Shown: positions 17,401 through 26,064, counted from the first letter of the stretch. The stretch: DNA of 64,000 bases from Taibaiella soli (GCF_003236175.1 NZ_QKTW01000022.1:62001-126000), one strand, 5' to 3'. Notes: generated by a model from the letters alone, not told the origin. Program-made: numbers and translations.

Positions 17401-18859
17401 TATAATGACTGCAGCAGTTGCATCATTGGGCTTTTTACCAATGGCACTTTCCACGGGTGCGGGTGGCGAAGTGCAAAAGCCCTTAGCCACTGTGGTAATT
17501 GGCGGCTTAATTACAGCTACATTCCTAACCTTACTGGTACTTCCAGCACTTTATATTTTATTCAATACAAAAATAAATTTCAGTAGAAATAAAATGAAGA
17601 AAACAAAACTTCCCGGCAATGCCGCAATTGTATTGTTGCTGTTTACATTCATCAGTTTGTTTGCAGAAAAGTCGTATGCACAAGGCAATCAGAAAACATT
17701 ACAGGAATGTATTGACATAGCTTTAAAAAACAACCTGCAAATGAAAGTTGCCGACCTGAATATTCAGCAATCACAAGCACTGCAAAAAACAGGTTTTAAT
17801 CCTGATAAAACAAACCTGCAATTTACACAAGACCCTACCAGTGGTGGTAACATTGATAACAGCATTGGCATCATTCAAAATTTTTCATTTCCTACTGTAT
17901 ATACCAATCAAAATAAATTACTGAAACAGGAAACATTATTGGCAGAAAAATCAAAACTGTTATCACAAAATGATATTGTAAAAGAAGTAACTGAAGCATA
18001 CTACAGTCTTGTCTACGGCTTACAAAAAGTAAAACTTTTTCAGCAGCAAGATAGCATATACAGCAATTTTCTAAAAAGGGCTACACTACGTTACAACACA
18101 GGGGAAACAAATCAATTAGAAAAGATGCAGGCTGAAAGCAAGTACAGGGAAAATCAATTGCAATTAAAACAGGCAAACACTACAGTTGGCAGTCACCAAC
18201 TTGTTTTACAGAAATGGTTAAATACTACTGAACAGCTTATTCCTAAAGAAAATGAGTTGGAAAAGTTACCTGATGTTCTAATTGCTGATACAAGTGCAGT
18301 ACAATCAAATCCTGTAATACAATATTACAATCAGAAATTGAATGTAAATGCAGCTCAGGTAAAATTGGAAAAAAGCAAGCTACTACCTGATTTGAATGTG
18401 GGCTATTTCCATCAAATGCTTATCAAAGGCTTTAACCCTGCATCAATCAACCGGGATTATTTCAATGGCACACGAATAGCAGGTTTCCAGATAGGCATAG
18501 GCGTGCCATTATTCTTTGGTTCACAAAAAGCCAAAATAAGAGCAGCGCAAATAAATAACACACTTGTTGAAACAGAGAAGCAGCAAACATTTCAATACCT
18601 GCAAAGCAATTATGCTATCCAATACAATGAATACCTAAAAGCAAAAGAAGGCTTACAGTATTACGAAGCCACAGGATTAAAACAAGCAGATGATATTTTC
18701 AGGATTTCAAATACAGCATATACGAAAGGCGAAATTGGTTATATGGAATATATTCAAAACCTGCAAACAGCCATCAATACAAGGTTGCAGTATGCAGATG
18801 CAGTAAACCAGTTCAATCAGTCCATCATATTATTAAACTATTTAAAAGGCAATAAATAA
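14462..18859 (+). CDS. czcA: CzcA/CusA-type RND pump fused to TolC-like channel
   Basis: A 1465-residue fusion. Residues 1-1040 are a heavy-metal-efflux RND permease: N-terminal helix (IIQFSIKNKLVVGAFTLALI), periplasmic porter domains, and transmembrane segments with GAIDFGLIVDGAVIIVEA (about residues 397-414), which carries the charged proton-relay Asp pair of HME pumps. At Met1045 a signal-peptide-like segment begins (LPGNAAIVLLLFTFISLFAE, then SYAQ), followed by a CzcC/TolC-like domain with coiled-coil helices (LQECIDIALKNN; QSQALQKTGFN). The pump exports divalent or monovalent metals using the proton gradient. The internal signal may allow cleavage into two proteins. It is followed 1 base later by the adaptor gene. 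Confidence 0.95.
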   Translation: MFQKIIQFSIKNKLVVGAFTLALIIWGVISAMRLPIDAVPDITNNQVQIITQAPTLGAQEVEQFITTPIELTMANIPNVIEKRSMSRSGISVITIVFKDDADVYWARQQISERLKEAEAQIPRGLGEPTLGPITTGLGEIYQYIIHPKKGYENKYTATDLRTMQDWIVRRQLAGTEGLAEVSGWGGYVKQYEIALDNDKLNAMNITIPEIYKALESNNENTGGSYIEQRSNAYFIRGLGLVKSLSDIEKIVVKNVKGIPVLVRDVATVQFGSATRYGAVTRNGEGEVVAGITLMLKGENFAQIIANVKQRMAQIQKSLPEGVVIEPFIDRTELVNRAMGTVEKNLIEGGLIVIFILVLLLGNWRAGLIVASVIPLAMLFAIILMNLFGVSGNLMSLGAIDFGLIVDGAVIIVEAIVHRIYMSNDHRVGLQKLSQSQMDDEVFEAASKIRSSAAFGEIIILIVYLPLFALVGIEGKMFKPMAQTVAFAILGAFILSLTYVPMMSALFLSKKTAHKKNISDRIIAFCQKLYTPLLNWVLRWKKTIVLAMVVLFAGSLILFNSLGGEFIPTLEEGDLTVEISMAQGTSLTQVVETFSKAEKILKDKFPEIKQAVTRIGSSEIPTDPMPIERADMMLAMKPKEDWVSAHTREEMMEKMEKALSILPGVNFEITQPMQMRFNELITGIKQDVAIKLYGTDLDILSAQANKIAGLIKDVKGVSEPFVEKVSGLPQIQVAYNRDKIAQYGLTISDVNMVLKTAFAGNVAGVVFEGDKRFDMVVRLQKDLRQDFSNIENLYIPLPSGNKIPISQVADISFKTAPAQISHEDGQRRTFVGFNVRGRDVESTVDEIQQILDANLKLPAGYYYTYGGQFQNLKEAKARLGIAVPVALLLILVLLYFTFNSVKQSLLIFSAVPLSAIGGIIALWLRGMPFSISAGVGFIALFGVAVLNGIVLIGYFNQLKDEGITDIYERVRKGTAVRLRPVIMTAAVASLGFLPMALSTGAGGEVQKPLATVVIGGLITATFLTLLVLPALYILFNTKINFSRNKMKKTKLPGNAAIVLLLFTFISLFAEKSYAQGNQKTLQECIDIALKNNLQMKVADLNIQQSQALQKTGFNPDKTNLQFTQDPTSGGNIDNSIGIIQNFSFPTVYTNQNKLLKQETLLAEKSKLLSQNDIVKEVTEAYYSLVYGLQKVKLFQQQDSIYSNFLKRATLRYNTGETNQLEKMQAESKYRENQLQLKQANTTVGSHQLVLQKWLNTTEQLIPKENELEKLPDVLIADTSAVQSNPVIQYYNQKLNVNAAQVKLEKSKLLPDLNVGYFHQMLIKGFNPASINRDYFNGTRIAGFQIGIGVPLFFGSQKAKIRAAQINNTLVETEKQQTFQYLQSNYAIQYNEYLKAKEGLQYYEATGLKQADDIFRISNTAYTKGEIGYMEYIQNLQTAINTRLQYADAVNQFNQSIILLNYLKGNK

Positions 18860-18860
18860 A

Positions 18861-20120
18861 ATGAAGTCAATAAATATAAAATCAATCATAGCATTTGCAT
18901 TTTTTGCAACGGCAATCGGTTTTACATCCTGCAAATCGGGTAATAAAACAGAAGCAAAAGAAACACCAAAGGTTGAAGAAAAACACTCAGAAGCCATAGA
19001 AGTTTCGGAGGAGCAAATGAAAGCCGTAGGCATTGAGTTAGGTTCAATAGAAATGAAAAACCTGAACAGTGTAGTAAAGTCCAGCGGTCAGTTAGAAGTT
19101 CCCCCACAAAACAAAGCGGATGTAAACTCTTTAGTATCGGGTATTATTAAAAAGATAATGGTGTTGGAGGGCAATTATGTTCGTCAGGGGCAAACAGTGG
19201 CAATATTAGAAAACACAGACATTGTGAAATTACAGCAGGATTACCTCATGCTGAAAAAGGAAATTGTTTATTCCGAGCAGGAGTATCAACGCCAAAAAGA
19301 ACTCAACACCGAAAGTGCAGGCACGGGCAAAGTATTTCAACAAGCTGCATCAAAATATGAAACAGATAAAGCAAGAATGAAAGGTATAGAAAAACAATTG
19401 CGACAATTAAATATCAGTCCTGCATCGGTGGGGAATGGAAATTTTGTAAATCAAATTCCAATAACTGCACCCATTAGTGGTGTCATCGGGCATATACCAA
19501 TTAAAACAGGTAGCTACATTGATATGCAAACCTCTTTAATGGATATTGTAGATAACGCACAGGTTCATTGCGATTTGCAGGTATTTGAAAAGGACTTGTT
19601 TAAAGTAAAAATTGGACAAGAAGTGGAGTTCATTCTTACCAATCAAAATAATAAACAAATTACCGGCACTATCTATGGTATTAATCAATCTTTTGAAAAT
19701 GAAAATAAATCTGTCGTAGTACATGCCAAAATCAATAGCACAGGTGGCATCAGGTTATTGCCAGGTATGTATGTATCTGCATTGATTAATGTAGGCAATC
19801 AAACAGTGCAGGCGATTCCTGTTGATGCGGTGGTAAGTGCCGAAGGCAAGCAGTATATTTTTGTAGTAAGTGCTGAAGAAGAAAAGGAACTAACTGGCAA
19901 GGCTTCAGAAAAAGAAGAAAAGGAGAAAACAGAAAAAGTTATGGAGACGAAAGCTGAAAAGCATATCCGGTTTAAAAAAGTAGAAGTAACCACAGGTGTA
20001 ACAGAATTGGGATATACAGAAATTACACCGTTGGAAGAAATACCAAAGGACGCAAAGATTGTAACCAAAGGTGCATTTTATGTTTTATCAAAAGCAGCAG
20101 GTGGCGAAGAAGAAGAATAG
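18861..20120 (+). CDS. czcB: RND efflux membrane-fusion adaptor (CzcB/CusB-like) lipoprotein
   Basis: A 419-residue adaptor with an N-terminal lipobox (FFATAIGFTSC, Cys24) so it is likely anchored in the inner membrane and acts in the periplasm. Typical HlyD/MFP order follows: a barrel-sandwich strand (SLVSGIIKKIMVLEGNYVRQ), a helical hairpin (residues 110-190), the second half of the lipoyl domain (ITAPISGVIGHI) and a beta-barrel. Near the end is a lysine/glutamate-rich stretch (about residues 335-370). It bridges the pump and channel parts of the CzcA fusion. It starts one base after the pump stop. Confidence 0.9.
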   Translation: MKSINIKSIIAFAFFATAIGFTSCKSGNKTEAKETPKVEEKHSEAIEVSEEQMKAVGIELGSIEMKNLNSVVKSSGQLEVPPQNKADVNSLVSGIIKKIMVLEGNYVRQGQTVAILENTDIVKLQQDYLMLKKEIVYSEQEYQRQKELNTESAGTGKVFQQAASKYETDKARMKGIEKQLRQLNISPASVGNGNFVNQIPITAPISGVIGHIPIKTGSYIDMQTSLMDIVDNAQVHCDLQVFEKDLFKVKIGQEVEFILTNQNNKQITGTIYGINQSFENENKSVVVHAKINSTGGIRLLPGMYVSALINVGNQTVQAIPVDAVVSAEGKQYIFVVSAEEEKELTGKASEKEEKEKTEKVMETKAEKHIRFKKVEVTTGVTELGYTEITPLEEIPKDAKIVTKGAFYVLSKAAGGEEEE

Positions 20121-20153
20121 TAATATTATTATAAATATTTAAAAAATCGCAAC

Positions 20154-20609
20154 ATGCTAAACACATATCTTTTTTTAAATGTCAGAAATTCTGACTTAAA
20201 TAATGAGTGGAACAAAAAGCTGGAGCTGGAGTTAAAAACGCTGCCGGGCATTGATGACTTGATGATTATTGAACATAATGAAAATAGTGATGCACAAATT
20301 AATATGACCTTCGATGCTCAAATAGTTTCACTTGACAATTTAGAACTATTACTTGCAAAAAACGGCACAACCATTACTGCTATAAATATTCATTTTCCAT
20401 CAGCAATAAGTGGTGTAAGTGATGCTTACAGTGCTGCTGCCATTAATATTCCTACTGAAGATAAATTAGACGATATTCCGGGCGTTTTAGGTGTTGGGGT
20501 TTCAACAAGCGGTGTAATAAAAGTTGAGTTGGATGCTTCATTAAAAAATAAAAATGATACCGTTCAAAAAATTATCCAAAGCATTTTAAATCGCAGCCGC
20601 AGAAATTAA
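20154..20609 (+). CDS. HMA-like tandem domain protein lacking metal cysteines
   Basis: A 151-residue cytoplasmic protein whose two halves look like ferredoxin-like beta-alpha-beta-beta-alpha-beta repeats of HMA type (KTLPGIDDLMI ... DDIPGVLGVGVST). Neither half has CxxC, so it probably does not bind soft metals by the usual cysteine pair. It lies between the adaptor and the P1B-ATPase, whose own N-terminus is short and lacks a complete HMA domain. A split-off regulatory domain for the ATPase is plausible (inference). I do not know a named family for it. Confidence 0.6.
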   Translation: MLNTYLFLNVRNSDLNNEWNKKLELELKTLPGIDDLMIIEHNENSDAQINMTFDAQIVSLDNLELLLAKNGTTITAINIHFPSAISGVSDAYSAAAINIPTEDKLDDIPGVLGVGVSTSGVIKVELDASLKNKNDTVQKIIQSILNRSRRN

Positions 20610-20669
20610 ACAGGAACTGCCGTAAACAGGTGTAATTAAGTAAATAAAACACTAACTAAATTATATATC

Positions 20670-22700
20670 ATGCTAAATACAGACCCCAATCATATTCATA
20701 CCTACAATGCTCAAGGCAAGCAACTTTGCTGTTCGGAGGAAGAAAAAATCTATGCAAAAGCAGATGCAAAACAATTATTGCATAACGGGCAAAACAACGG
20801 AGGCAAGGAACAAAAGCCTTTAGTAAAAAGAGAGGATAATAAATGGAAACAGTACCAGCCTGCAATCATAAGTTTTACAATGTTGCTTATTGGCATTGCG
20901 TTAGATAACTATTTTAAACCCGATTTCTTTAAGGGTTATGTACGCCTTGCATGGTATGCTGTCGCATATCTGCCTGTGGGTTTGCCTGTAATTAAAGAAG
21001 GTTGGGAAGCCATTCTTAAAAAAGAGTTTTTTACCGAGTTTACATTAATGGTGTTAGCTACTGTCGGTGCTTTTGCTATTGGTGAATATCCCGAAGGTGT
21101 GGCGGTAATGTTATTCTATGCCATTGGTGAATTGTTTCAAAGTGCAGCAGTCAACAAAGCAAAAAACAATATCAAAGCATTGTTGGATGTTCGTCCATCT
21201 TCAGCCAGTGTTTTAAGAAATAACAAATACGAAGAAATAAAGCCCGAAGAAGTTGAAATAAACGAAACCATACAAATTAAAGCCGGGGAGAAAGTGCCGT
21301 TGGATGGTGAAATATTGAGTGATGGTAGTAGTTTTAATACAGCAGCACTCACAGGAGAAAGCAAGCCAAAGTCCATCTACAAAGGCGAACAGGTTTTAGC
21401 AGGTATGCTAAATCTTGATAAAGTAATAGAATTGAAAGTAACCAAAAAATTTGCTGATAGTTCCCTTGCACGGATTTTGGAAATGGTGCAAAACGCTACT
21501 GCACGAAAAGCAAAAACAGAATTACTGATAAGAAAATTTGCCAAAGTCTATACACCCATAGTTTTCTTTTTAGCAGTAGCATTGGTAGTAATTCCTTATT
21601 TTATTGTAAACAATTATGTATTTACTGAATGGCTGTACAGGGCTTTGATTTTCTTAGTTATCAGTTGCCCCTGTGCATTGGTTATCTCTATTCCATTGGG
21701 CTATTTTGGCGGTATAGGTGCTGCTTCAAAAAACGGCATTTTATTTAAAGGCTCTAACTATTTAGAGCTGATGACCAAAATAAACACAGTGGTAATGGAC
21801 AAAACAGGAACACTTACAGCAGGTGTTTTTAAGGTGCAGGAAATTGTTACAAATGGCATAGATAAAACAGATTTCATCAAAACATTAGCGGCATTGGAAA
21901 GTAAATCCACCCATCCCATTGCAAAAGCTATTGCAGACTATGAAAAGAATGAAACCAACTCATACACAGCAACAGATATAGAAGAAATTTCAGGGCATGG
22001 CTTAAAAGGCAAAGTAAATGATAAGGAAGTATTGGCAGGTAATACCAAATTGCTGAAAAAATATGGTATTGCTTACGATGCAGCGATTGATGAAATTGTA
22101 GAAACAATTGTTGTTGTAGCCATTAACAACCAGTATGCAGGTTATGTACTGATAGCCGATGAAATAAAGGAAGATGCACAGGACGCCATTAAGCAAATGC
22201 ACCTGAACGGCATTACACAAATTGTAATGCTCAGTGGCGATAAAAATTCAATTACTCAAAAAGTTGCAAAGCTCATTGGCATAGATACTGCCTACGGTGA
22301 TTTATTGCCCGAAAATAAAGTGCAGAAGGTTGAAGAATTAAAACAGGACAAAACAAAAATCATTGCCTTTGTAGGTGATGGCATCAACGATGCACCCGTA
22401 TTGGCATTAAGCCATGTAGGCATTGCTATGGGCGCAATGGGCAGCGATGCAGCAATAGAAACAGCCAATGTAGTCATACAAACCGACCAGCCCTCTAAAA
22501 TTGCCACAGCCATGAAAATAGGCAAAGCCACCAGGAGGATTGTTATTCAGAATATTGTATTGGCATTTGCTGTAAAAGCAATTGTATTGGTATTAGGTGC
22601 AGGCGGTTTAGCTACCATGTGGGAAGCTGTTTTCGCAGATGTGGGCGTCGCATTGTTGGCTATTTTAAACGCAGCAAGAATACAACGAATGAAGTTTTAA
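20670..22700 (+). CDS. Heavy-metal P1B-type ATPase (ZntA/CadA-like)
   Basis: A 676-residue metal-exporting ATPase of the inner membrane. Diagnostic motifs in order: TGES (ALTGESKPK), the transmembrane metal site SCPCALVIS (about residue 333), the phosphorylation site DKTGTLT (about residue 377), the HP motif in STHPIAKAI, and GDGINDAP (about residue 570). CPC points to Zn/Cd/Pb or Cu-type transport; ZntA-like is most likely beside a Czc pump. The N-terminus has a His/Cys-bearing stretch (NHIHTYNAQGKQLCCSEEE) instead of an HMA domain. It is the last gene of the efflux operon; a terminator-like hairpin follows in the tail module. Confidence 0.95.
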   Translation: MLNTDPNHIHTYNAQGKQLCCSEEEKIYAKADAKQLLHNGQNNGGKEQKPLVKREDNKWKQYQPAIISFTMLLIGIALDNYFKPDFFKGYVRLAWYAVAYLPVGLPVIKEGWEAILKKEFFTEFTLMVLATVGAFAIGEYPEGVAVMLFYAIGELFQSAAVNKAKNNIKALLDVRPSSASVLRNNKYEEIKPEEVEINETIQIKAGEKVPLDGEILSDGSSFNTAALTGESKPKSIYKGEQVLAGMLNLDKVIELKVTKKFADSSLARILEMVQNATARKAKTELLIRKFAKVYTPIVFFLAVALVVIPYFIVNNYVFTEWLYRALIFLVISCPCALVISIPLGYFGGIGAASKNGILFKGSNYLELMTKINTVVMDKTGTLTAGVFKVQEIVTNGIDKTDFIKTLAALESKSTHPIAKAIADYEKNETNSYTATDIEEISGHGLKGKVNDKEVLAGNTKLLKKYGIAYDAAIDEIVETIVVVAINNQYAGYVLIADEIKEDAQDAIKQMHLNGITQIVMLSGDKNSITQKVAKLIGIDTAYGDLLPENKVQKVEELKQDKTKIIAFVGDGINDAPVLALSHVGIAMGAMGSDAAIETANVVIQTDQPSKIATAMKIGKATRRIVIQNIVLAFAVKAIVLVLGAGGLATMWEAVFADVGVALLAILNAARIQRMKF

Positions 22701-22810
22701 ACATTATTAATGAAAAAAGTTTTTGATATAAATCAATTAGCAAAAAAATAAGAAATGCTACACCAGTTTTATATGTTAGAGGTTAAGACTAAAAATGTGA
22801 TTTCAGCATG

Positions 22811-23087
22811 AGGGGAAGGCCAATTGCGCCCTCCCCTTTACAATTCAGCACTGTTCTAATTACACTGAAATGAAATTATGTGATTTTACAAAGTCATTGA
22901 TTTGCAATAGGTTATTCACAAAAAAGTTCGACAATTCCCCGCCCGGCTTCCACGAAACATGAAAGCCGCTCTGGGAGCGGCTTTCGTCATTTTATTGAAT
23001 TTGTATATTTGATGCAAATTGGAGCCAAATACAGTCTGGTAAAGGGTTTCGCAGGTTCGACTTTCCGCTCGGGTACTAGCATTTTCA
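22811..23087. repeat. Island tail module, copy 1
   Basis: One of three related modules. Left to right it holds a GC-rich hairpin (GAGGGGAAGG...CCCTCCCC, 22811-22838), a minus-strand open frame ending at 22860-22862 whose last codons read LSNFFVNNLLQINDFVKSHN, the core TTCGACAATTCCCCGCCCGG, then a terminator (arms 22961-22971 and 22975-22985) and a 100-base unit ending near GGGTACTAGC. The codon differences between the three copies are mostly synonymous, so the tail is coding. It closes the metal-efflux island on the right. Confidence 0.75.
22860..22951 (-). pseudogene. C-terminal remnant of a minus-strand gene, tail copy 1
   Basis: About 30 codons end with a stop at 22860-22862 and share PGGELSNFF and NDFVKSHNF with copies 2 and 3. 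No upstream coding sequence or start is present here. The protein family is unknown to me. Confidence 0.55.
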
Positions 23088-23109
23088 CCAATTTAATAGT
23101 AAAAATAAA

Positions 23110-23141
23110 TTTGTCTGGCTAGAATATCAATCGTAATATTG
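23110..23141 (+). promoter_or_regulatory. arsR promoter
   Basis: TTTG at 23110-23113, a 20-base spacer, then TAATATTG at 23134-23141 (one mismatch to TANNTTTG). The downstream box overlaps the operator at 23123-23144, which fits repression by ArsR. Confidence 0.5.
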
Positions 23142-23144
23142 CAA
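23123..23144. promoter_or_regulatory. ArsR operator, site 1
   Basis: A 22-base site starting AATATCAATCGTAATATT and ending GCAA. It recurs with three differences at 23490-23511, each upstream of an ars gene. It contains the dyad CAAT...ATTG. Confidence 0.55.
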
Positions 23145-23151
23145 TTGTATT

Positions 23152-23478
23152 ATGGGACTTACTAAAACAGAAATTTTCACAGAAGAGCAAAACCGGTTGG
23201 CGACAATGCTTAAAGCACTTGCCCATCCTGCACGCATTGCTATTTTGCAGCAGATCATTAAAGCAAATGCCTGTATCTGCGGTCAACTAGTAGATGAGCT
23301 GGGTCTAGCACAAGCGACGATTTCTCAACATCTAAAGGAATTAAAAAACGCTGGTATTATCCAAGGCACTATTGAAGGTGTGACTGTATGCTATTGCATT
23401 GAGCCTACCGCTTGGAAAATAATGAAGAACAATATGGCTGCTTTCTTTGCATCCTACAACCCAACAACCTGCTGCTAA
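23152..23478 (+). CDS. arsR: ArsR family arsenite-responsive repressor
   Basis: A 108-residue ArsR/SmtB winged-helix repressor. It has LKALAHPARIAILQ, a metal site in NACICGQL (Cys41 and Cys43, the CxC variant of the ArsR alpha-3 site), and the recognition helix AQATISQHLKELKNAGI. Further cysteines near the C-terminus (VCYC, CC at 107-108) could add to arsenite binding. It is the first gene of the arsenic operon and is flanked by a repeated operator, upstream of itself and of the next gene, so it probably represses both transcription units until arsenite binds. Confidence 0.95.
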   Translation: MGLTKTEIFTEEQNRLATMLKALAHPARIAILQQIIKANACICGQLVDELGLAQATISQHLKELKNAGIIQGTIEGVTVCYCIEPTAWKIMKNNMAAFFASYNPTTCC

Positions 23479-23489
23479 AAAAATTTCCC

Positions 23490-23511
23490 AATATCAATCG
23501 TCAAATTGCAA
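23490..23511. promoter_or_regulatory. ArsR operator, site 2
   Basis: A 22-base site starting AATATCAATCGTCAAATT and ending GCAA, located in the gap between arsR and the DUF6428 gene. It matches site 1 except at three central positions. It probably controls the downstream resistance genes. Confidence 0.5.
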
Positions 23512-23550
23512 TAAGACAAACAATATTTAAACAAACTTAAAACAGATATT

Positions 23551-24024
23551 ATGAAAATCTCAGAACTCAAGCGCAATCTTAATGAAGTATCATCCATCAA
23601 TTTCAAAATGCCTAATGGTACCTACCTGCCCTCACATTTCCACGTAACTGAAGTTGGATTGGTTACAAAGCATTTCATTGACTGTGGTGGTACTGAACGC
23701 AAAGAGACAGTAGCCAACTTCCAATTATGGGAAGCTGGAGATTACGATCATAAACTTGCCCCTCAAAAGTTTCTACACATCATCAATTTGTCGCACAAAA
23801 TTCTTGGTGATGAAGACCTGTCAATCGAAGTAGAGTATCAACAAAATACAATTGGCAAGTTTGGACTCGAATTCGATGGTAATGATTTTTTACTTACAGA
23901 AAAGCAAACGGCTTGCCTCGCCCAGGACGCCTGTGGTATTCCGGATAAAGCGAAGTTGCAAATGGTTGATCTGGCTGCACCAGCTCAATCTTCCTCCTGT
24001 ACGCCCGGTGGCGGTTGCTGCTAA
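23551..24024 (+). CDS. DUF6428 family arsenic-operon protein
   Basis: A 157-residue protein of the DUF6428 family, found in ars operons of Bacteroidota and relatives. It has FHVTEVGLVTKHFIDCGG near residue 30 and a C-terminal cysteine tail, SSCTPGGGCC, with a further Cys pair (TACLAQDAC). The cysteines suggest arsenite or thiol binding, but the function is not established. It is translated next to the acetyltransferase (24025 start directly follows its TAA). Confidence 0.75.
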   Translation: MKISELKRNLNEVSSINFKMPNGTYLPSHFHVTEVGLVTKHFIDCGGTERKETVANFQLWEAGDYDHKLAPQKFLHIINLSHKILGDEDLSIEVEYQQNTIGKFGLEFDGNDFLLTEKQTACLAQDACGIPDKAKLQMVDLAAPAQSSSCTPGGGCC

Positions 24025-24522
24025 ATGATAACGTCTATGCACTTCCGAAAAATGACACCCGATGATTGGGAAAAGGTAAAAGATATCTATCTGCAAGGTA
24101 TAGCTACCGGGAATGCCACTTTTCAGAAGGAAGCACCTTCGTGGGAAGAATGGGATAAAGGGCATATGGGTTTTAGTAGGATCATATCAAACGATGAGCG
24201 AAATAACATCACAGGCTGGTGTGCGTTGTCCCCCGTTTCATCCAGATGTGTATATGCAGGTGTAGCAGAAGTAAGCGTGTACGTTGCTACTGCCTATGCC
24301 GGAATGCAAATAGGTACCCGATTGCTACGACAGCTTATCACGGAAAGTGAAGCCAATGGTATCTGGACTTTACAGGCAGGTATCTTTCCTGAAAACAAGG
24401 CGAGTATCCGTATTCATGAAAAAGAGGGCTTCCGACTCGTAGGCTACCGCGAGAAGATCGGCCAAATGGATGGTATCTGGCGGGACACCTTATTACTAGA
24501 ACGAAGAAGTAACGATATATAG
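24025..24522 (+). CDS. arsN: ArsN-like GNAT N-acetyltransferase
   Basis: A 165-residue GNAT acetyltransferase of the phosphinothricin acetyltransferase type: TGNATFQ near residue 31, a QIGTRLLRQL acetyl-CoA pocket signature (about residue 98), and NKASIRIHEKEGFRLVGY in the C-terminal half. In ars operons this family is ArsN, whose ArsN1 branch acetylates the organoarsenical antibiotic arsinothricin. It starts immediately after the DUF6428 stop, so the two are co-translated. The substrate here is inferred from context. Confidence 0.8.
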   Translation: MITSMHFRKMTPDDWEKVKDIYLQGIATGNATFQKEAPSWEEWDKGHMGFSRIISNDERNNITGWCALSPVSSRCVYAGVAEVSVYVATAYAGMQIGTRLLRQLITESEANGIWTLQAGIFPENKASIRIHEKEGFRLVGYREKIGQMDGIWRDTLLLERRSNDI

Positions 24523-24525
24523 CAC

Positions 24526-24942
24526 ATGAAAAAAGTATTAGTACTCTGCACCGGCAATAGTTGTCGCAGCCAAATCGCAGAAGGATATATCAGGCACTTC
24601 GCGGGAGATAGAGCCGAAGTTTATAGCGCCGGTGTGGAAACGCATGGCGTAAACCCTAAAGCAATTGAAATAATGGCCGAAGATGGTATTGATATCTCTG
24701 GCCATTCCTCAAATAATATTACAGAGTACTATGGGATGGACTTCGACTTTGTAATTACGGTTTGTGACAATGCTAAAGAGCGTTGTCCATTCTTCCCAAC
24801 CAAGGCGCAAAAGTTTCATGAAAATTTCCCTGACCCTGGAAAAGCAACGGGTACAGAAGAAGAAATAATGGATGCCTTCAGATCCGTTCGTCAATTAGTA
24901 AAGGAGTATGCTCAAAAATTTGTAACCGACCACTTAAATTAA
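24526..24942 (+). CDS. arsC: Thioredoxin-coupled arsenate reductase
   Basis: A 138-residue reductase of the low-molecular-weight phosphatase fold. The P-loop CTGNSCRS holds Cys8 and Cys13 and Arg14, the redox pair Cys80 and Cys87 (TVCDNAKERCPF) matches the arsenate-reductase relay, and FPDP carries Asp103, the usual general acid. It reduces arsenate to arsenite, using thioredoxin. It follows the acetyltransferase by 3 bases and precedes the arsenite exporter. Confidence 0.95.
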   Translation: MKKVLVLCTGNSCRSQIAEGYIRHFAGDRAEVYSAGVETHGVNPKAIEIMAEDGIDISGHSSNNITEYYGMDFDFVITVCDNAKERCPFFPTKAQKFHENFPDPGKATGTEEEIMDAFRSVRQLVKEYAQKFVTDHLN

Positions 24943-24951
24943 AATTGAATA

Positions 24952-26028
24952 ATGTCAGCTAATAACTGTGCGCCCGCACATGAACGGAAGAAACTAAGCT
25001 TCCTTGATCGCTACCTTACCCTGTGGATATTCCTCGCTATGGCGATTGGTGTAAGTATAGGATATTTCATACCCAGCTCATCTACTTTTATCAATTCCTT
25101 TTCCAGTGGGACTACTAATATCCCTTTAGCAATTGGATTGATTTTGATGATGTATCCACCACTTGCGAAAGTTCGTTATGAAAAGATGGGGGAAGTGTTT
25201 AAAAATACGAAAGTGCTTGGCACCTCGCTCGTTCTTAATTGGGTGATAGGTCCAATCTTAATGTTCGTATTGGCAATCACCTTCCTGAACGGCTATCCCG
25301 AATACATGATTGGTTTGATCCTGATCGGACTTGCCCGCTGCATTGCAATGGTGGTGGTTTGGAATGAGTTGGCGGAGGGTAACCGTGAATATGCCGCTGG
25401 CCTGATTGCACTCAATAGTATTTTCCAGGTATTGCTATACAGCGTATATGCTTATGTTTTCATCACAGTATTGCCCCCGCTATTTGGCATTAAAGGTTTA
25501 GAAGTGAACATTACAATCGCTGAAATAGCCAAGAGTGTAGGTATTTACTTAGGGCTTCCCTTTGCGGCAGGTTTTATTAGTCGCTACGCTTTGATACGCT
25601 TAAAAGGGGAAGAGTGGTTTCAGAATAAATTCATACCATTTGTATCACCGATTACGCTGATTGCACTACTATTTACCATCATTGTTATGTTCAGCTTAAA
25701 GGGTGAACTAATCGTGCAAATTCCGATGGACGTTGTACGTATCGCTATTCCGCTGGTTATCTATTTTGCCATCATGTTCCTGGTAAGTTTTTTTGCTGGC
25801 AAGAAAATGGGAGCAGATTATTCTCAAAGCGCTTCTATCGCATTCACCGCCGCCGGTAACAATTTTGAACTCGCAATAGCTGTAGCGATCGGTGTCTTTG
25901 GTATTAATAGCGGGCAAGCCTTTGTAGGGGTTATCGGGCCACTAGTAGAAGTGCCGGCACTGATTGCATTGGTAAATCTTGCATTCTGGCTTCGGAAAAA
26001 ATATTACAAATCAACACCAGCCCTTTAG
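24952..26028 (+). CDS. acr3: ACR3-type arsenite efflux permease
   Basis: A 358-residue integral membrane protein with about ten transmembrane helices. It carries the conserved [17 protein letters not shown] segment with Cys130 and the acidic residue after it, which are signature residues of Acr3 permeases, plus [20 protein letters not shown] near the C-terminus. It exports arsenite produced by arsC. It lies in the ars operon 9 bases after arsC. The N-terminus [14 protein letters not shown] is cytoplasmic. Confidence 0.95.
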   Translation: MSANNCAPAHERKKLSFLDRYLTLWIFLAMAIGVSIGYFIPSSSTFINSFSSGTTNIPLAIGLILMMYPPLAKVRYEKMGEVFKNTKVLGTSLVLNWVIGPILMFVLAITFLNGYPEYMIGLILIGLARCIAMVVVWNELAEGNREYAAGLIALNSIFQVLLYSVYAYVFITVLPPLFGIKGLEVNITIAEIAKSVGIYLGLPFAAGFISRYALIRLKGEEWFQNKFIPFVSPITLIALLFTIIVMFSLKGELIVQIPMDVVRIAIPLVIYFAIMFLVSFFAGKKMGADYSQSASIAFTAAGNNFELAIAVAIGVFGINSGQAFVGVIGPLVEVPALIALVNLAFWLRKKYYKSTPAL

Positions 26029-26064
26029 CTGTGTGGCATAAATTAACCCAATGGAGGCATGACA

